In this document: piece by piece, positions 43,604 through 53,009 of the stretch | Numbering within the stretch: the stretch's first letter is position 1 | How the letters are laid out: the number at the start of each line of letters is the position of its first letter | Source: Bacteroidales bacterium | GTDB lineage: Bacteria > Bacteroidota > Bacteroidia > Bacteroidales > WCHB1-69 | Length of the DNA: 64,000 bases | Reading direction: 5' to 3' | NCBI GenBank assembly: GCA_017394765.1 | Contig: JAFPXF010000073.1 | Location: forward strand, 1-64,000 | Notes under the pieces: generated by a model | What the model saw: the letters and a program-made list of their open reading frames with translations, nothing else | Told to the model about the DNA's origin: nothing | The model's database searches: none | Position numbers and translations under genes: made by a program

Positions 43604-44824
43604 TTATTTGAAAATCAGAATGGAGAATTGGTCTGGGCGGAGAATCTCGTTGGCCACGTCGAGGACTTGCATCGCGGTGACAGCCTCTATCTCGGCAATG
43701 CTCTCCTCGAAAGTGTCGATTTCCTCGAAAAAGAGTGCTGTGTGGCCTAACGCCAGCATCTCGTTCAGCTTGGCCTCGTTGGCTAAGGCGAGCTGTCCCA
43801 CCAACTGCTTCTTGGCACCGTGAAGCTGGATGGTCCCCAAGGCGTTGTTGCGGATCTTATCCAGCTCTTTATATACTAACTCCATACATGGCTCGCGGTG
43901 TGGCTCCTCACAGCTGAAGTAGATGGAGAAGAGCCCGGTGTCGGAGAACGATGTGTAGTTGGATTCAATGGAATAGGCCAGCCCGCGCCGCTCACGCACG
44001 CTCATGTTGAGACGGGAACTCATGCCTTGTCCGCCAAGGAGGTTGTTCAGCAATAAGAAGGGCACGCGGGCATCCTCATGGATGTTGTAGGCGGGGCAAC
44101 CGAGCATCACATGCGCCTGTGTGATTTTCTTGCGTTGGCAGAGCGTGTGAGGCTGATAGTTTGTGAAGGGTTGGCGCGGCCTCGGCGAATCAGAGATCTC
44201 CTCGTCCCCGAAAAAACGCTCGCACAGACGCACCAACCGCTGCGTGGAAATGTTACCGACGGAAGCGAGAACGATATTGTCGAGCGTGTAGTTCTGATGG
44301 ATGAAGTCTATGATTCCCTCTCGGGAGATATGCCTTACACTGCGCGCGGTGCCTAAGATATTTTTGCCGAGCGGGTGTCCGGCGAAGACCAGATCTTCAA
44401 AATCATCAAAGATCAACTCGGATGGCGTGTCCTTGTAGTAGTTGATTTCCTCCAACACCACCGTTTTCTCCTTTTCCAACTCTTTTTCCGGAAAAGTGGC
44501 GTGAAAGAAAATGTCGGCCAACAGCTCAACAGCGCGCGGATATTCGGTGGAAGGAAAAGAGGTGTGGAAACAGGTCTCCTCTTTGGAGGTCGAGGCGTTG
44601 AGCTCGCCGCCCACAGATTCCATGCAATTGATGACACGATAGGGCGTGCGCTTGGCCGTGCCTTTGAAGATGGTGTGTTCCACAAAATGGGCGAGTCCCA
44701 TTTGCCGGGAGGATTCATCGCGTGTGCCGGCATTGACGAGCACGCCGAAATGGGAAATGGGGGAGTCGGTCTCCTTGTGTACCAGTCGCAGGCCGTTGCA
44801 GAGGTTTACAACACGATGTGGCAT
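43604..44824 (-). CDS. M16 family zinc peptidase
   Basis: The protein has 406 residues from ATG 44824; the open frame to 44968 lies within mtaB and codes an implausible Arg/His-rich stretch. The zinc motif HxxEH appears as HFVEH, with the third ligand expected in VVLEEINYYKDTPSE. An M16C-type C-terminal half follows with RERRGLAYSIES, the Arg-Tyr substrate pair of the family. There is no signal peptide, so it is probably cytoplasmic. It is the last gene of the nadB-mtaB-M16 unit and its start overlaps the mtaB end by 19 bases. Family members work as homo- or heterodimers; no inactive partner is encoded next to it. Confidence 0.92.
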   Translation of the reverse strand: MPHRVVNLCNGLRLVHKETDSPISHFGVLVNAGTRDESSRQMGLAHFVEHTIFKGTAKRTPYRVINCMESVGGELNASTSKEETCFHTSFPSTEYPRAVELLADIFFHATFPEKELEKEKTVVLEEINYYKDTPSELIFDDFEDLVFAGHPLGKNILGTARSVRHISREGIIDFIHQNYTLDNIVLASVGNISTQRLVRLCERFFGDEEISDSPRPRQPFTNYQPHTLCQRKKITQAHVMLGCPAYNIHEDARVPFLLLNNLLGGQGMSSRLNMSVRERRGLAYSIESNYTSFSDTGLFSIYFSCEEPHREPCMELVYKELDKIRNNALGTIQLHGAKKQLVGQLALANEAKLNEMLALGHTALFFEEIDTFEESIAEIEAVTAMQVLDVANEILRPDQFSILIFK

Positions 44825-46032
44825 TGTTCGATGGTGACCGGTTGGATGGTGTTGATGAGCTTTTCGTCCAACGGCAGGCTGACGCGGATATAGTTGTCGG
44901 TGAATCCGAACAATTGGTCGTCCACGGCTTCGCTTTCCACGAGGACGGGGCGCGTCTGTCCCTCGCACTGCGAGTAGAAGGCGAGCTTCTTGGCGTGTGA
45001 AAGTTCGAGAAGACGGTCGGTGCGTTCGCGCTTGACATCTTCGGATACCTGCTCCTCAATCAGGTTCGCGTGTGTGCGTGGGCGGCGGGAGTACGGGAAG
45101 ACATGCATGTAGCTGATGGGCAACTCTTCGAGGAAATGGTAAGTCTGCTCGAATTCCTCGTCGGTTTCGCCCGGAAATCCTGCGATGACGTCGCAGGCCA
45201 CACAGGCGTCGGGCATGAGTTTCTTGATGAGCAGCACCTTCTCTGCATATTCCTGCGTGGTGTAGCGGCGGCGCATGGCGGAGAGCACGCGGTCGCAGCC
45301 CGCCTGCAGGGGCAGGTGGAAGTGCGGCATCAAGATGGGTGACTTGGCCACCAATCGGATGATCTCGGGGGTCAGCAGCTCCGGCTCGATGGAGGATATA
45401 CGCACACGCTCGATGGCATTTTGCTTGACGATGGCTTTGAGCAATTTGAGAAGGTTTTCCTTGGTGCCGCGCCCGAAATCGCCGACATTCACGCCGGTGA
45501 GGTTGACTTCGTGCACGCCGGAGTCCGCGATGTTTTGGATGTTCTTGAGCACGTTTTCGATGGTGTCGCTGCGGCTTTTGCCACGCGCGATCCACACGGT
45601 GCAGTAGGTGCAGTGGGTGTTGCAGCCATCCTGGATCTTGAGGAAGGAACGGGTGCGGTCGTGCGTCGAGTAAGCATCGAAGAAGGTTGGCACGGGTTGG
45701 GGCTCGTGTTGCAAGATGAAATCAACGCAGCTCATCTTGTTGGCACTTCCGAAAACCTTGATGACGCCGGACCAACGCTCCAGCAGCTCGGGCTTGAGGG
45801 CACTGTAGCAGCCCACAACCACGATGGAGGCCAAGGGGTTGTCGCGGTGGAGCTTGGAGGCCATGTTGCGGGTCTTCTTCTCCGCCGACTGTGTGACGGC
45901 ACAGGTGTTGAGGATGATGATCTCGGGGATGCCGCCCCGATGCCAGCCGTTGGCTTCCAAACGGGCCGCAATGGCCGCCGACTCGCTGAAGTTCAACTTG
46001 CAACCCAGTGTGTGGATCTCGAAATTTTTCAT
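44806..46032 (-). CDS. mtaB: tRNA (t6A37) methylthiotransferase MtaB
   Basis: The 408-residue radical-SAM enzyme adds the methylthio group to t6A37 in ANN-reading tRNAs. The N-terminal UPF0004 domain has three Cys for an auxiliary cluster (LGCKLN, NTCAV, VGCYS). The radical-SAM motif is CNTHCTYC (about residues 136-143). FHLPLQAGCDRVLSAMRRRYT is the family signature, and a TRAM-like C-terminal domain ends the protein (from about residue 345). MtaB rather than MiaB is chosen from the LGCKLN start and length. It starts 10 bases after nadB. Confidence 0.93.
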   Translation of the reverse strand: MKNFEIHTLGCKLNFSESAAIAARLEANGWHRGGIPEIIILNTCAVTQSAEKKTRNMASKLHRDNPLASIVVVGCYSALKPELLERWSGVIKVFGSANKMSCVDFILQHEPQPVPTFFDAYSTHDRTRSFLKIQDGCNTHCTYCTVWIARGKSRSDTIENVLKNIQNIADSGVHEVNLTGVNVGDFGRGTKENLLKLLKAIVKQNAIERVRISSIEPELLTPEIIRLVAKSPILMPHFHLPLQAGCDRVLSAMRRRYTTQEYAEKVLLIKKLMPDACVACDVIAGFPGETDEEFEQTYHFLEELPISYMHVFPYSRRPRTHANLIEEQVSEDVKRERTDRLLELSHAKKLAFYSQCEGQTRPVLVESEAVDDQLFGFTDNYIRVSLPLDEKLINTIQPVTIEQCHIVL

Positions 46033-46042
46033 AGCCGTAGTA

Positions 46043-47614
46043 TTATTGGTTATGGTGCGGTGGATAATCTAAAGAATAGTGCAATCCGCGACTCTCCTTG
46101 CGTTCCATGGCATGTCGGATGATGAGATAGCCAACGTTGATCATGTTGCGCAACTCGCATATCTCAGGGTTGAGCACGGATTTCTTGTACAGGTCTTCGG
46201 TTTCACGGTATAGCAATTCCAGACGGTCGAAGGCGCGTTGCAGGCGCAGGTTGGAACGGACGATGCCGACATAGCTGCTCATGATGGTCTGCAACTCTTT
46301 CTTGGACTGTGTGATGAGCACCATCTCCTCGTTGAGCACGGTGCCGTCGCTGTTCCAGTCGGGCACATCCTTGCAGAAAGAGATGGAGGGCAGCGTCTGG
46401 AGGGCTTTGATGCAGGCACGGTGGGAGAAGACGAGGGCTTCGAGCAGGGAGTTGGAGGCAAGGCGGTTGGCACCGTGCAGTCCCGTGGAGGCGCACTCGC
46501 CGGATGCATAAAGGTTCTGTATGGAGGTGGCACCCCATTCGTCAGTCTGGATGCCGCCACAAGAGTAATGGGCCACGGGCACCACGGGGATCATCTCCTT
46601 GGTGACGTCGATGCCGATGCTAAGGCACTTGGCGTAGATGTTGGGGAAATGCGCGAAAATCTCCTCTTGCGGGATAAGGGTGGTGTCGAGATAGACGTGG
46701 TCCACACCTTGGCGCTTCATTTCGGAATCTATGGCACGGGCCACAATGTCGCGTGGGGCGAGGGAACCGCGTTCGTCATATTTCTCGACAAAGGGCACGC
46801 CGTTGGCATCCTTGAGGATGGCACCGGCACCACGCATGGCTTCCGTGATCAGGAAGGAGGGCGACTCCTTGGGATTGTAGAGGGAGGTGGGGTGGAATTG
46901 GACGAATTCCATGCCGCGGACGGCGCCCTTGGCGCGATAGACCATGGCTACGCCGTCGCCGGTGGCCACACGTGGGTTGGTGGTGTGCTCATAGACCATG
47001 CCGACACCGCCGGTGGCCATCATCGTCACCTTCGCCAATACCGTGGAGACACGGTTGGTCTCGGGGTTGAAGACGTAGGCTCCATAGCAGGTGATGTCGG
47101 TGGAACGACGGGTCACCTCCACGCCCAAATGGTGCTGGGTGATGATTTCCAATGCGATGCGGTTTTCGAGAATCTCGATGTTCTTGTTCCGCTTGGCGGC
47201 CTGGATAAGCTTCTCCTCGATTTCGTAGCCGGTAATGTCCTTGTGGTGCAACACCCGGAACTCGGAATGGCCGCCCTCCTTGGCGAGGGCAAAGCTGCCG
47301 TCCTTGTTCTTGTCAAAGTCAACACCCCATTCCACAAGTTCCATCACTCGCTCAGTGGACTCTCGAATGGTGAGTTCCACGATTTTGCGGTCGGAAAGAT
47401 CGTCTCCGGCCACCATCGTGTCCTGAATATGCTTCTCGTATGAGTCGGGCTGATAGACCACAGAGGCGATGCCGCCTTGGGCGTAGCGGGTGGAACCCTC
47501 GTCAATCTTGGACTTGGTGACCACACAGACCTTCCCGAAATTCGCGGCCTTAAGGGCAAAACAAAGTCCTGCCACACCAGACCCTACGACCAAAAAATCA
47601 ACTTCTTTGCGCAT
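46043..47614 (-). CDS. nadB: L-aspartate oxidase
   Basis: The protein has 523 residues from ATG 47614 (MRKEVDFLVVG); the longer frame to 47662 would begin upstream of the -7 element. The FAD-binding VVGSGVAGLCFALKAA, the STRYAQGGIASV loop and ATGGVGMVYEHTTNP identify the enzyme, and the C-terminal helical domain of the fumarate reductase/NadB group is complete. It oxidises aspartate to iminoaspartate for NAD synthesis; in anaerobes fumarate can replace oxygen as acceptor. It heads the unit with mtaB and the M16 peptidase. NadA and NadC are not in this window. Confidence 0.95.
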   Translation of the reverse strand: MRKEVDFLVVGSGVAGLCFALKAANFGKVCVVTKSKIDEGSTRYAQGGIASVVYQPDSYEKHIQDTMVAGDDLSDRKIVELTIRESTERVMELVEWGVDFDKNKDGSFALAKEGGHSEFRVLHHKDITGYEIEEKLIQAAKRNKNIEILENRIALEIITQHHLGVEVTRRSTDITCYGAYVFNPETNRVSTVLAKVTMMATGGVGMVYEHTTNPRVATGDGVAMVYRAKGAVRGMEFVQFHPTSLYNPKESPSFLITEAMRGAGAILKDANGVPFVEKYDERGSLAPRDIVARAIDSEMKRQGVDHVYLDTTLIPQEEIFAHFPNIYAKCLSIGIDVTKEMIPVVPVAHYSCGGIQTDEWGATSIQNLYASGECASTGLHGANRLASNSLLEALVFSHRACIKALQTLPSISFCKDVPDWNSDGTVLNEEMVLITQSKKELQTIMSSYVGIVRSNLRLQRAFDRLELLYRETEDLYKKSVLNPEICELRNMINVGYLIIRHAMERKESRGLHYSLDYPPHHNQ

Positions 47615-47639
47615 TTTAGACAAAATTATAAAGCGGTGG

Positions 47640-47647
47640 CAAAAGTA
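47640..47647 (-). promoter_or_regulatory. -7 promoter element of nadB
   Basis: The minus strand reads TACTTTTG followed by CCACC, a TAnnTTTG match; the leader to ATG 47614 is about 20 bases. It is divergent from the element at 47689. Confidence 0.7.
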
Positions 47648-47688
47648 CAAAAAATGTGGCAAAGTATCAAGTCGTTGAAAAAATGTAG

Positions 47689-47696
47689 TACTTTTG
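47689..47696 (+). promoter_or_regulatory. -7 promoter element of the MATE gene
   Basis: TACTTTTG followed by CGGCC matches TAnnTTTG. The predicted transcription start lies only about 15 bases before the TTG start codon of the exporter gene. Confidence 0.7.
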
Positions 47697-47718
47697 CGGC
47701 CTCTAAAACCGCTCCGAC

Positions 47719-49020
47719 TTGAACAAGCAGATTCTCCGCCTCGCCATCCCCAGCATCGTCACCAATATTACTGTCCCTCTTTTGGGCATGGTTGATGTCG
47801 CCATTGTCGGCCACATCGGAAACGCGAGCTATATTGCTGCCATCGCCCTGGCAACCATGGTGTTCAACCTCATCTACTGGAATTTCGGCTTCCTGAGAAT
47901 GGGTACCAGCGGTTTGACGGCCCAGGCATACGGGGCTGACAATCGCGCCGAATGTCTCAGCATTTTAGTGCGGGGAACGGCCATTGCCCTTGTTGCCGCA
48001 GTATCGCTCATCGCGCTGCAACAGCCCATTGATCTCTTGTGCCGCCGTTTTCTCCGCACCAGCCACGAAACATTGGAACTCACCCTCGTCTATTTCCACA
48101 TCCGCATCTGGGCGGCACCGGCCACGCTTGGACTCTACGCCCTGAAAGGGTGGTTTATCGGCATGCAAAACGCCAAAGCACCCATGTGGATTGCCATCCT
48201 GCTGAACATCATCAATATCGTGGGGAGTCTCCTCTTTGTCTTCGTGTTCCATTACGGCATTGCCGGTGTGGCATGGGGCACGGTGATTGCGCAGTACTCG
48301 GGGCTCGTTATGGCCATCGGCATCTGGCTCAAGCAGTACGGTTACATGCGTCATGAAATACGGGTCCGCGAAAGTCTTCGTTGGGATGAGATGGCGCGCT
48401 TTTTCAAAATCAATGCCGACATTTTCCTGCGCACCCTCTGCCTGATTGCCGTGTTCACCTTTATTCCTTACATCTCTGCGGAAATGGGTGACGAAGTATT
48501 GGCCGCCAACACGTTGCTGATGCAGCTCTTCACGCTGTTGTCGTACATCATGGATGGATTTGCCTATGCGGGTGAGTCGCTCGTCGGGCGCTTTGTGGGC
48601 ATGCGCGACGAACACTCCTTGCGGCGCGTGGTTCGCTTGTTGATGCTTTGGGGATGCGGCATGGCCACCCTCTTCACCATTCTTTATGCGACGTGTGGCA
48701 GGGGACTGCTCGGCATCCTGACCGACAAGCAGGATGTGATTGATACCGCCATGCAATACATGGTCTGGACGGTGCTGGTGCCGTTCACGGGTTTCGCGGC
48801 CTTCATCTATGACGGCATCTACATCGGCGCAACAGCCTCCAAGGCGATGCGCAATGTGATGTTTGTCGCCACGGCGGTTTTTTTCATTGCCTATTATGCC
48901 TTGAACAAGACACTCGGCAACAATGGCTTATGGATTGCATTCCTGCTGTTCCTGACCCTGCGCGGGGGAATTATGTGGCTGGGACAACGGAGAAGTATCT
49001 TCGACCAGGCTACATCTTGA
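47719..49020 (+). CDS. MATE family efflux transporter with TTG start
   Basis: The 433-residue protein has 12 hydrophobic segments. The N-terminal NKQILRLAIPSIVTNITVPL and GMVDVAIVGHIG segments are typical of the DinF-like MATE branch. It exports organic cations or drugs using an ion gradient. The start is TTG 47719: an in-frame stop (47704-47706) lies just upstream, no ATG or GTG is available before the conserved N-terminus, and the promoter fits. Its 3' end overlaps that of lepB by 11 bases, tail to tail. Confidence 0.9.
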   Translation: MNKQILRLAIPSIVTNITVPLLGMVDVAIVGHIGNASYIAAIALATMVFNLIYWNFGFLRMGTSGLTAQAYGADNRAECLSILVRGTAIALVAAVSLIALQQPIDLLCRRFLRTSHETLELTLVYFHIRIWAAPATLGLYALKGWFIGMQNAKAPMWIAILLNIINIVGSLLFVFVFHYGIAGVAWGTVIAQYSGLVMAIGIWLKQYGYMRHEIRVRESLRWDEMARFFKINADIFLRTLCLIAVFTFIPYISAEMGDEVLAANTLLMQLFTLLSYIMDGFAYAGESLVGRFVGMRDEHSLRRVVRLLMLWGCGMATLFTILYATCGRGLLGILTDKQDVIDTAMQYMVWTVLVPFTGFAAFIYDGIYIGATASKAMRNVMFVATAVFFIAYYALNKTLGNNGLWIAFLLFLTLRGGIMWLGQRRSIFDQATS

Positions 49021-50644
49021 TTTTTTTGAACATCCTGTTCCAACGGATTTTTCCTTTGTCGCCCCACGTCTTGAACTTATCGACGGAGAGCCAGACGAAG
49101 GATGCCTTGCCTACGATGTGGTCCTCCGGCACAAAGCCCCAGAACCGGGAGTCGGCGGAGTTGTGGCGGTTGTCACCCATCATGAAATAGTAGTCCATCT
49201 TGAAAGTGTAGCTGTTGGCCTCTTTGCCGTTAATGAGCACCTTGCCGTCGCGCACGTCGAGTTTGTTGTTCTCATACTGGCGGATGATCTGCTCGTAAAG
49301 CACGATGTTCTGGGCGTTGAGGGCTACGGTCATGCCTTTGGCGGGCACGACAAGCGGGCCGAAGTTGTCTTTGTTCCAAGTGAATTCCGGTGAGTGCGGG
49401 AAAATCGAGGGGTCGTATTCGACGGCCTTGTCCTCTAACACCTGCACTACGTAGCCCATCTTCTCGATTTTGGCCTTCTGTTCGGCATTCAAACGAAAAA
49501 TCGCGGTGTATTGGTCCACGCGCTGTATGTCCTCTTCGTTGAGGTTCAGCTCTTTGCGCTTCTTGAGCGAAAGTTGCATGCCCGTGGGGTGATAGACCAT
49601 GTAGGAGTATTGGATGCGGTCGGGGTTGATGACGGGCTTCCCGTTGATGTGGACCTGTTTGCCCACAATGGTGAGCTGGTCGCCGGGCAGGGCAATGCAG
49701 CGCTTGACGTAATTCTCGCGCTTGTCAACAGGACGTGCTGTGACGTGGTACTCTTTCCATACGGCATCACGTCCCTTGCCGGGATGGTAGTCCCCGCCAT
49801 ATTTTTGCTGCAACCGGGCGATCTCCTCCGGCGCATAGCGGTAGTACACATTCTGCTTGTCGGCTTGCGAAGCGTTCGGGTTGAGCATGGCCTCAAACTC
49901 GCGTACAATGGCATAGTAGCTTTCCGCCTGCCGCTCCAAGGCCACCGTGTCGCCATCGGGATAGTTGAAGACAACGACATCGTTATGTTTGATGGAACGC
50001 AATGGCATGGATCGCAGGTACGGCAACTTCACAATCTCCGTGTAGGATTTGGCATGGTCGGTGAATGGCAGCTTGTTGTGCACAAAGGGCATGGCAATGG
50101 GCGTCTGCGGTGCGCGTACACCGTAGGCCAGCTTGCTGACCGAAAGGAAATCGCCCACCATCAAAGAACTTTCCATGGACGAGGTGGGTATGGTGTAAAG
50201 TTCAAACCAGCAGGCCCGGATGATGTAAGCGGCCGCCACCGCAAAGATCAAAGCGTCAATCCATGAACGTGTACTGCTTTTTGTGATTTCAGGCAGTTCC
50301 GCCACATATTGCTCTCTTTTTGAAAAGCCGAGGTATGGCATGAAGAAGGGGAAAAAGAGCGTGCCGAGAATCAGCGGCAAATAACCGTGCTTGTCGAAAT
50401 GATGTATCGTTTCCCAAATCATGTACAAGAACATGAAGATGCCCAAATAGGGAATCAGGAAAAGTACGAACCACCACCATTTCTTGTGGATGACGTCGCG
50501 GGTCCACAACCAGATGTTGTAAAATGGCACGACGGATTTCCACGGGGCTATTCCAGCCTTCTTGAAAATGCCCCAAAGGCCGATTTGCCAACCGAGGAAG
50601 GCGATGATGAGGATTGCTATTAAAACGGGAACGGAAAGAAACAT
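49010..50644 (-). CDS. lepB: signal peptidase I, long Bacteroidetes form
   Basis: The protein has 544 residues. Three or four N-terminal membrane segments (about 3-25, 55-75, 85-105 and 133-150) precede an S26 catalytic domain with the Ser in PTSSMESSLMVGDF and the general-base Lys in NYVKRCIALPGD. A large insertion (about 220-300) and a second conserved block near the end (YYFMMGDNRHNSADSRFWG) complete the fold. Bacteroidetes LepB is much longer than the E. coli enzyme (324 aa), as here. It cleaves signal peptides of secreted proteins, including the T9SS substrates in this window. It is the last gene of the parA to lepB series on the minus strand. Confidence 0.94.
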   Translation of the reverse strand: MFLSVPVLIAILIIAFLGWQIGLWGIFKKAGIAPWKSVVPFYNIWLWTRDVIHKKWWWFVLFLIPYLGIFMFLYMIWETIHHFDKHGYLPLILGTLFFPFFMPYLGFSKREQYVAELPEITKSSTRSWIDALIFAVAAAYIIRACWFELYTIPTSSMESSLMVGDFLSVSKLAYGVRAPQTPIAMPFVHNKLPFTDHAKSYTEIVKLPYLRSMPLRSIKHNDVVVFNYPDGDTVALERQAESYYAIVREFEAMLNPNASQADKQNVYYRYAPEEIARLQQKYGGDYHPGKGRDAVWKEYHVTARPVDKRENYVKRCIALPGDQLTIVGKQVHINGKPVINPDRIQYSYMVYHPTGMQLSLKKRKELNLNEEDIQRVDQYTAIFRLNAEQKAKIEKMGYVVQVLEDKAVEYDPSIFPHSPEFTWNKDNFGPLVVPAKGMTVALNAQNIVLYEQIIRQYENNKLDVRDGKVLINGKEANSYTFKMDYYFMMGDNRHNSADSRFWGFVPEDHIVGKASFVWLSVDKFKTWGDKGKIRWNRMFKKIKM

Positions 50645-50654
50645 ATTGCCTGCT

Positions 50655-50695
50655 GAACTATTAAACTATTAAACTACTAAATTATTAAATTATTG
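50655..50695. repeat. short A/T-rich tandem repeat upstream of lepB
   Basis: Four to five degenerate copies of CTATTAAA/CTACTAAA/TTATTAAA in a row lie in the gap between dapB and lepB. The run may vary in length between strains. Whether it influences lepB expression is not visible. Confidence 0.55.
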
Positions 50696-50751
50696 GCTAT
50701 TGGCTGTCTGCTGTTTGTGGTTAGCCTGAAATCATTCTTAATTCTCAATTC

Positions 50752-51477
50752 TCAAAGTGAAAGCACAATATCCGGGAAATCGTGTATGCCCGGATGGGTG
50801 GTGAGCCAGCGGGCGGCACGGATGGCGCCACGTGCGAAGCCCTTGCGGTTGTGGGCGTTATGGACAATCTGGATGTCGTCATCATCGGAATGCCAGGTGA
50901 CGGTATGGATGCCGGCGACCTCGCCTTCACGGCGTGCTGTGACAGGCAGCGCCATTTTGTCCTCCAAGGGGGTGTCGGTGAGTTCCCAGTGGTCAATGCG
51001 GTCCACCTCGCCAATCAGGTCTTTGGCCAAGGTGATGGCCGTGCCGCTCGGGGCGTCTTTTTTGTGGATGTGGTGCACCTCCTCCAGGGAAGGGGCATAC
51101 TGGGGCTGACGGTCCATCAGGGCTGCCAGCATTTTGTTGATGCGCATAAAGAGATTGGCCCCGATGCTGAAGTTGGAACCATGGACAAGCGAGCCGTTCA
51201 GCTGCCGGCAACAGTCGGTTACATACCCGAGCTGCTCATGCCACCCTGTGGTGCCGACCACAACGGGCACGCCGGCCTGGAAGGCCTTCAGCATGTTGGC
51301 CACAGCCACGGAGGGCATGGAGAAGTCAATGGCCACGTCGGCGCCCTTGAACGGTTCCCATTGCTCCTGCCAATCTTGGTCGTTGTCGATGATGGCCACA
51401 ATCTCCTCATGGTCGTCCTTCAAGAGCTGCTCGACCATCTTGCCCATTTTTCCGTATCCTAAAATCGCGAATTTCAT
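50752..51477 (-). CDS. dapB: 4-hydroxy-tetrahydrodipicolinate reductase
   Basis: The protein has 241 residues from ATG 51477 (MKFAILGYGKMGKMVEQ, with the NAD(P)-binding GxGxxG); the longer frame to 51573 runs into the neighbouring gene. The conserved VVGTTGWHEQ and the catalytic EVHHIHKKDAPSGTA (His-His and Lys of the E-x-H-H-x-x-K-x-D-x-P-S-G-T motif) are present. It performs the NAD(P)H step of lysine and diaminopimelate synthesis. The gene order parB, DUF5683, dapB, lepB is conserved in Bacteroidetes. Aspartate kinase of the same pathway is at 32675. Confidence 0.95.
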   Translation of the reverse strand: MKFAILGYGKMGKMVEQLLKDDHEEIVAIIDNDQDWQEQWEPFKGADVAIDFSMPSVAVANMLKAFQAGVPVVVGTTGWHEQLGYVTDCCRQLNGSLVHGSNFSIGANLFMRINKMLAALMDRQPQYAPSLEEVHHIHKKDAPSGTAITLAKDLIGEVDRIDHWELTDTPLEDKMALPVTARREGEVAGIHTVTWHSDDDDIQIVHNAHNRKGFARGAIRAARWLTTHPGIHDFPDIVLSL

Positions 51478-51497
51478 AGCATTACAATAATCAATAG

Positions 51498-52079
51498 TTA
51501 CCAACGTAGTTGAAGCCCGAGGCCAAATGCGGGGCTGCCGCTGGCGTATGTGGGCATCACGGCGGGGCTCCATAGCAGCGACAAATCATCCGAGACATCA
51601 AAATAGTAGAGATGGGCATCGACCATGGCATCTATAAAGTTGAGCGCATATAAGATGACGGTGGCGCCAATAGCCAACTCCATATTGCGTAAGTATGTGT
51701 TTTTCAGAGGGATAAGATTTTCATCGGGGTCGTCTTTGAAAAACGGGTTTAACTGGTCGATGTTGCCGTCCCGCCGGTTGATGAATTCATTGCGGGCCAT
51801 GACCATTCGGTGGCCAAAATAGTAGATGAAATAGCCGGATGTGCCCATGAGTCCGTAGATGATGGGGATTTTCCAAGCTTTATGGTTGTAAATCTGTCCG
51901 CCGCCAGGGATGATGGAGAGCAGGATGGCCGTGGTCGGGTTGTGGTTTGAAACCTTGACGGAGTCGGTGCGGCTTACGGACGGTGCACTTATGGGCAACG
52001 AACCATTCTGGGCTTGCGTGGCAAACCCCAAAACGATTGTGAACAAAAACAGGAATAAAAATGGTCGTCCGTATCTCAT
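51498..52079 (-). CDS. DUF5683-domain protein
   Basis: The 193-residue protein has a signal peptide cut before QNGSLP. It carries the family start HNPTTAILLSIIPGGGQIYNHKAWKIPIIYG, two hydrophobic hairpin segments and an ALNFIDAMVDAHLYYFDVSDDLSL segment near the C-terminus. The function is not known. The position between parB and dapB is characteristic of Bacteroidetes. The C-terminal alternation of residues ending in Trp (LGLQLRW) suggests an outer-membrane or envelope location. Confidence 0.88.
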   Translation of the reverse strand: MRYGRPFLFLFLFTIVLGFATQAQNGSLPISAPSVSRTDSVKVSNHNPTTAILLSIIPGGGQIYNHKAWKIPIIYGLMGTSGYFIYYFGHRMVMARNEFINRRDGNIDQLNPFFKDDPDENLIPLKNTYLRNMELAIGATVILYALNFIDAMVDAHLYYFDVSDDLSLLWSPAVMPTYASGSPAFGLGLQLRW

Positions 52080-52121
52080 CTCTTAGCTAAAAGCAACAAT
52101 AATAACGAAGTATATATACTT

Positions 52122-52997
52122 TTATTGCAAGAGATTCATAATTCTGCGGAGGTCGTCGTCCGACTCAAAAGGAATGGTCATGGTTCCTTTACCGGTGATG
52201 TCCTTTTTGATGTTGACTTTGGTTTGCAATTTCTTGGAAAAAGCCGATTGGAAGGTTCGGACATCGTCGGCGAGGGTGATCTTGACCTTGGTTTTGGATG
52301 ATTTCACATCGGAGGTGAGCTTCTTCACCAAGGTTTCGGTTTGTCGGACGGATAATCCATCGTTGATGATTTGCCGGACAATCTTTGTTTGGACGTCAGG
52401 GTCTTCCACCACGACGAGGGCGCGTGCATGGCCCATGGAGATTTTCTTGTCGCGCACGGCAATCTGGGTCTCGGAAGAGAGCTTGAGCAGACGCAGGTAG
52501 TTGGAGACGGTGCTGCGGTCTTTGCCGAGCTGGTCGGCGAGCTCTTCCTTGTTGAGGTGGCACTCTTCAATGAGGAGTTGGTAGCAGAGGGCGATTTCGA
52601 TGGCGTTGAGGTCGGAGCGCTGGATGTTCTCCACGAGGGCCATCTGTACGGACTGCACGTCATCGACGGTGCGCACGAAGGCGGGGATTTCGGTCAGTCC
52701 GGCGAGTTTGGCGGCGCGGAAGCGTCTTTCGCCGGAGATGAGCTGGTATTTCCCGTTCTCGACAGGACGCACTGTCACAGGTTGGATGAGCCCGTATGTC
52801 TTGATGGACCGGGCCAGTTCCTGCAACTCCTCCTCGTTGAATTGTGTGCGGGGTTGGTAGGGATTGACCTCGATGGATTCAAGGCGTATGAAGCTGTTGT
52901 TGCCCACGACATAGTGGGCGCCGTTGCCGGTCGGGATGTCCCCACCACCGAGCAAGGCGCCGAGACCGCGTCCGAGAGGTTTGTCGTTCTTTGTCAT
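52122..52997 (-). CDS. parB: chromosome partitioning protein ParB
   Basis: The protein has 291 residues. The N-terminal CTP-binding domain contains NPYQPRTQFNEEELQELARSI and GERRFRAAK (about 90-98); the central HTH follows (LNKEELADQLGKDRSTVSNYLRLLKL), and a C-terminal dimerisation segment ends in DLRRIMNLL. ParB loads at parS sites and slides as a CTP-dependent clamp. The start lies 12 bases after parA. I found no parS-like palindrome in the window. Confidence 0.95.
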   Translation of the reverse strand: MTKNDKPLGRGLGALLGGGDIPTGNGAHYVVGNNSFIRLESIEVNPYQPRTQFNEEELQELARSIKTYGLIQPVTVRPVENGKYQLISGERRFRAAKLAGLTEIPAFVRTVDDVQSVQMALVENIQRSDLNAIEIALCYQLLIEECHLNKEELADQLGKDRSTVSNYLRLLKLSSETQIAVRDKKISMGHARALVVVEDPDVQTKIVRQIINDGLSVRQTETLVKKLTSDVKSSKTKVKITLADDVRTFQSAFSKKLQTKVNIKKDITGKGTMTIPFESDDDLRRIMNLLQ

Positions 52998-53009
52998 AAC
53001 TATTTGGAT

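Noticed and set aside
44825..44968. N-terminal extension of the M16 peptidase
   Set aside because: It would overlap mtaB by a further 144 bases and code for an Arg/His-rich stretch unlike M16 proteins.
46238..47443. Plus-strand ORF of 401 codons opposite nadB
   Set aside because: Shadow of nadB; no recognisable domains and wrong strand for the operon.
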